Assembly: GCA_017395065.1 (NCBI GenBank)
Contig: JAFPWH010000010.1
Span: 1 to 54,039, forward strand
Source: Clostridia bacterium
Lineage (GTDB): Bacteria > Bacillota > Clostridia > Christensenellales > Aristaeellaceae
Length of the DNA stretch: 54,039 bases
Direction: 5' to 3'
Shown here: positions 53,848-54,039 of the stretch, piece after piece
Layout of the letters: every line of letters starts with the position of its first letter
How positions within the stretch are numbered: the first letter of the stretch is position 1
Translations under genes and position numbers: made by a program
The notes under the pieces: generated by a model
What the model saw: only the letters and a program-made list of their open reading frames with translations
Told to the model about the DNA's origin: nothing
The model's database searches: none

Positions 53848-54039
53848 AAAATCTGCGGATTTTTCCGGGCGCAAGGCGCGCTGCTTCAAATCTTTGATTT
53901 GAACCAGTGCGTCCCGCCACAGGCGGGATCGATTTGCCAAAGGCAAATCGACCTCAAACTGAAAGGTATGAATTTTTGCTCCCGGGCGGCAAGCTGCCCT
54001 TCGCAAAAATTCTCCTCGAACCGGCAAAGCCGGTCCTGC
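53848..54039. repeat. Chain of small hairpins at the window edge
   Basis: Consecutive inverted repeats: AAAATC-TGCG-GATTTT (53856), AAATCTTTGATTT (53888), CCCGCCACAGGCGGG (53914), GATTTGCCAAAGGCAAATC (53932), GAATTTTTG...CAAAAATTC (53970-54013) and ACCGGCAAAGCCGGT. No gene is seen; the chain may run on past the window. Confidence 0.7.

Overview
The window looks like a chromosomal segment from a GC-rich member of the Bacillota, most likely a gut or rumen Clostridia-type organism. The placement rests on Bacillus-type promoters and GGAGG ribosome binding sites, Bacillus-type parS sites, the one-piece PurL with fused glutaminase, a TSCPD protein, HAAS, DUF5711 and CvpA membrane proteins, a YheI/YheH-like ABC pair and a NupOPQ-like transporter. 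The order or family cannot be fixed from this sequence; a Christensenellales-like lineage is only a guess.

Layout. 0.4-9.0 kb (minus): recO, an oligogalacturonate-lyase-like gene, phoH, a small membrane protein, a HAD hydrolase, a zinc-ribbon/peptidoglycan-binding membrane protein with two small partners, and a catalytically degenerate NodB-like membrane protein. 9.3-12.3 kb (plus): a HAAS-domain membrane protein, a YwaF-like membrane protein and a sialidase-fold protein. 12.9-16.5 kb (minus): a BspA-type leucine-rich-repeat protein, CvpA and a DUF5711 protein. 16.7-21.4 kb (plus): a degenerate metallophosphoesterase and a heterodimeric ABC exporter. 21.4-26.4 kb: Nudix, DUF1508, purB, an S24/S26-like peptidase and a GNAT enzyme. 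26.7-39.7 kb (plus): purE-purC-purF-purM-purN-purO-(AICAR transformylase)-purD-purL, which with purB covers nearly the whole PRPP-to-IMP and AMP-branch chemistry. 40.4-45.8 kb (minus): a surface-polysaccharide operon (sugar-phosphate transferase, GT2-LicD fusion, CDP-glycerol-type transferase, GH51 arabinofuranosidase). 46.3-49.5 kb (plus): an AT-rich sigma factor/DUF4367 pair with a small secreted protein, then a 2-TM protein coupled to a phosphodiester glycosidase. 49.7-53.7 kb (minus): a nucleoside-type ABC importer (two permeases and a double ATPase) whose binding protein is probably just beyond the window.

Two non-coding layers stand out. Four B. subtilis-type parS sites (16-bp TGTTTCACGTGAAACA or one mismatch) lie at 14.7, 17.7, 20.7 and 23.0 kb, implying ParB loading and probably an origin-proximal location. 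Most large intergenic gaps, including three gaps inside the purine operon, are filled with ~80-bp units built around a GC-rich hairpin and a GCGTATACGC palindrome. In nearly every array, units of one orientation lie on the left and inverted units on the right, so whole arrays are mirror images. Further repeats are a 129-bp element present twice with only 2 differences, and a ~125-bp element in inverted copies flanking the nucleoside ABC operon. No tRNA, rRNA, CRISPR array, transposase or prophage gene was recognised.
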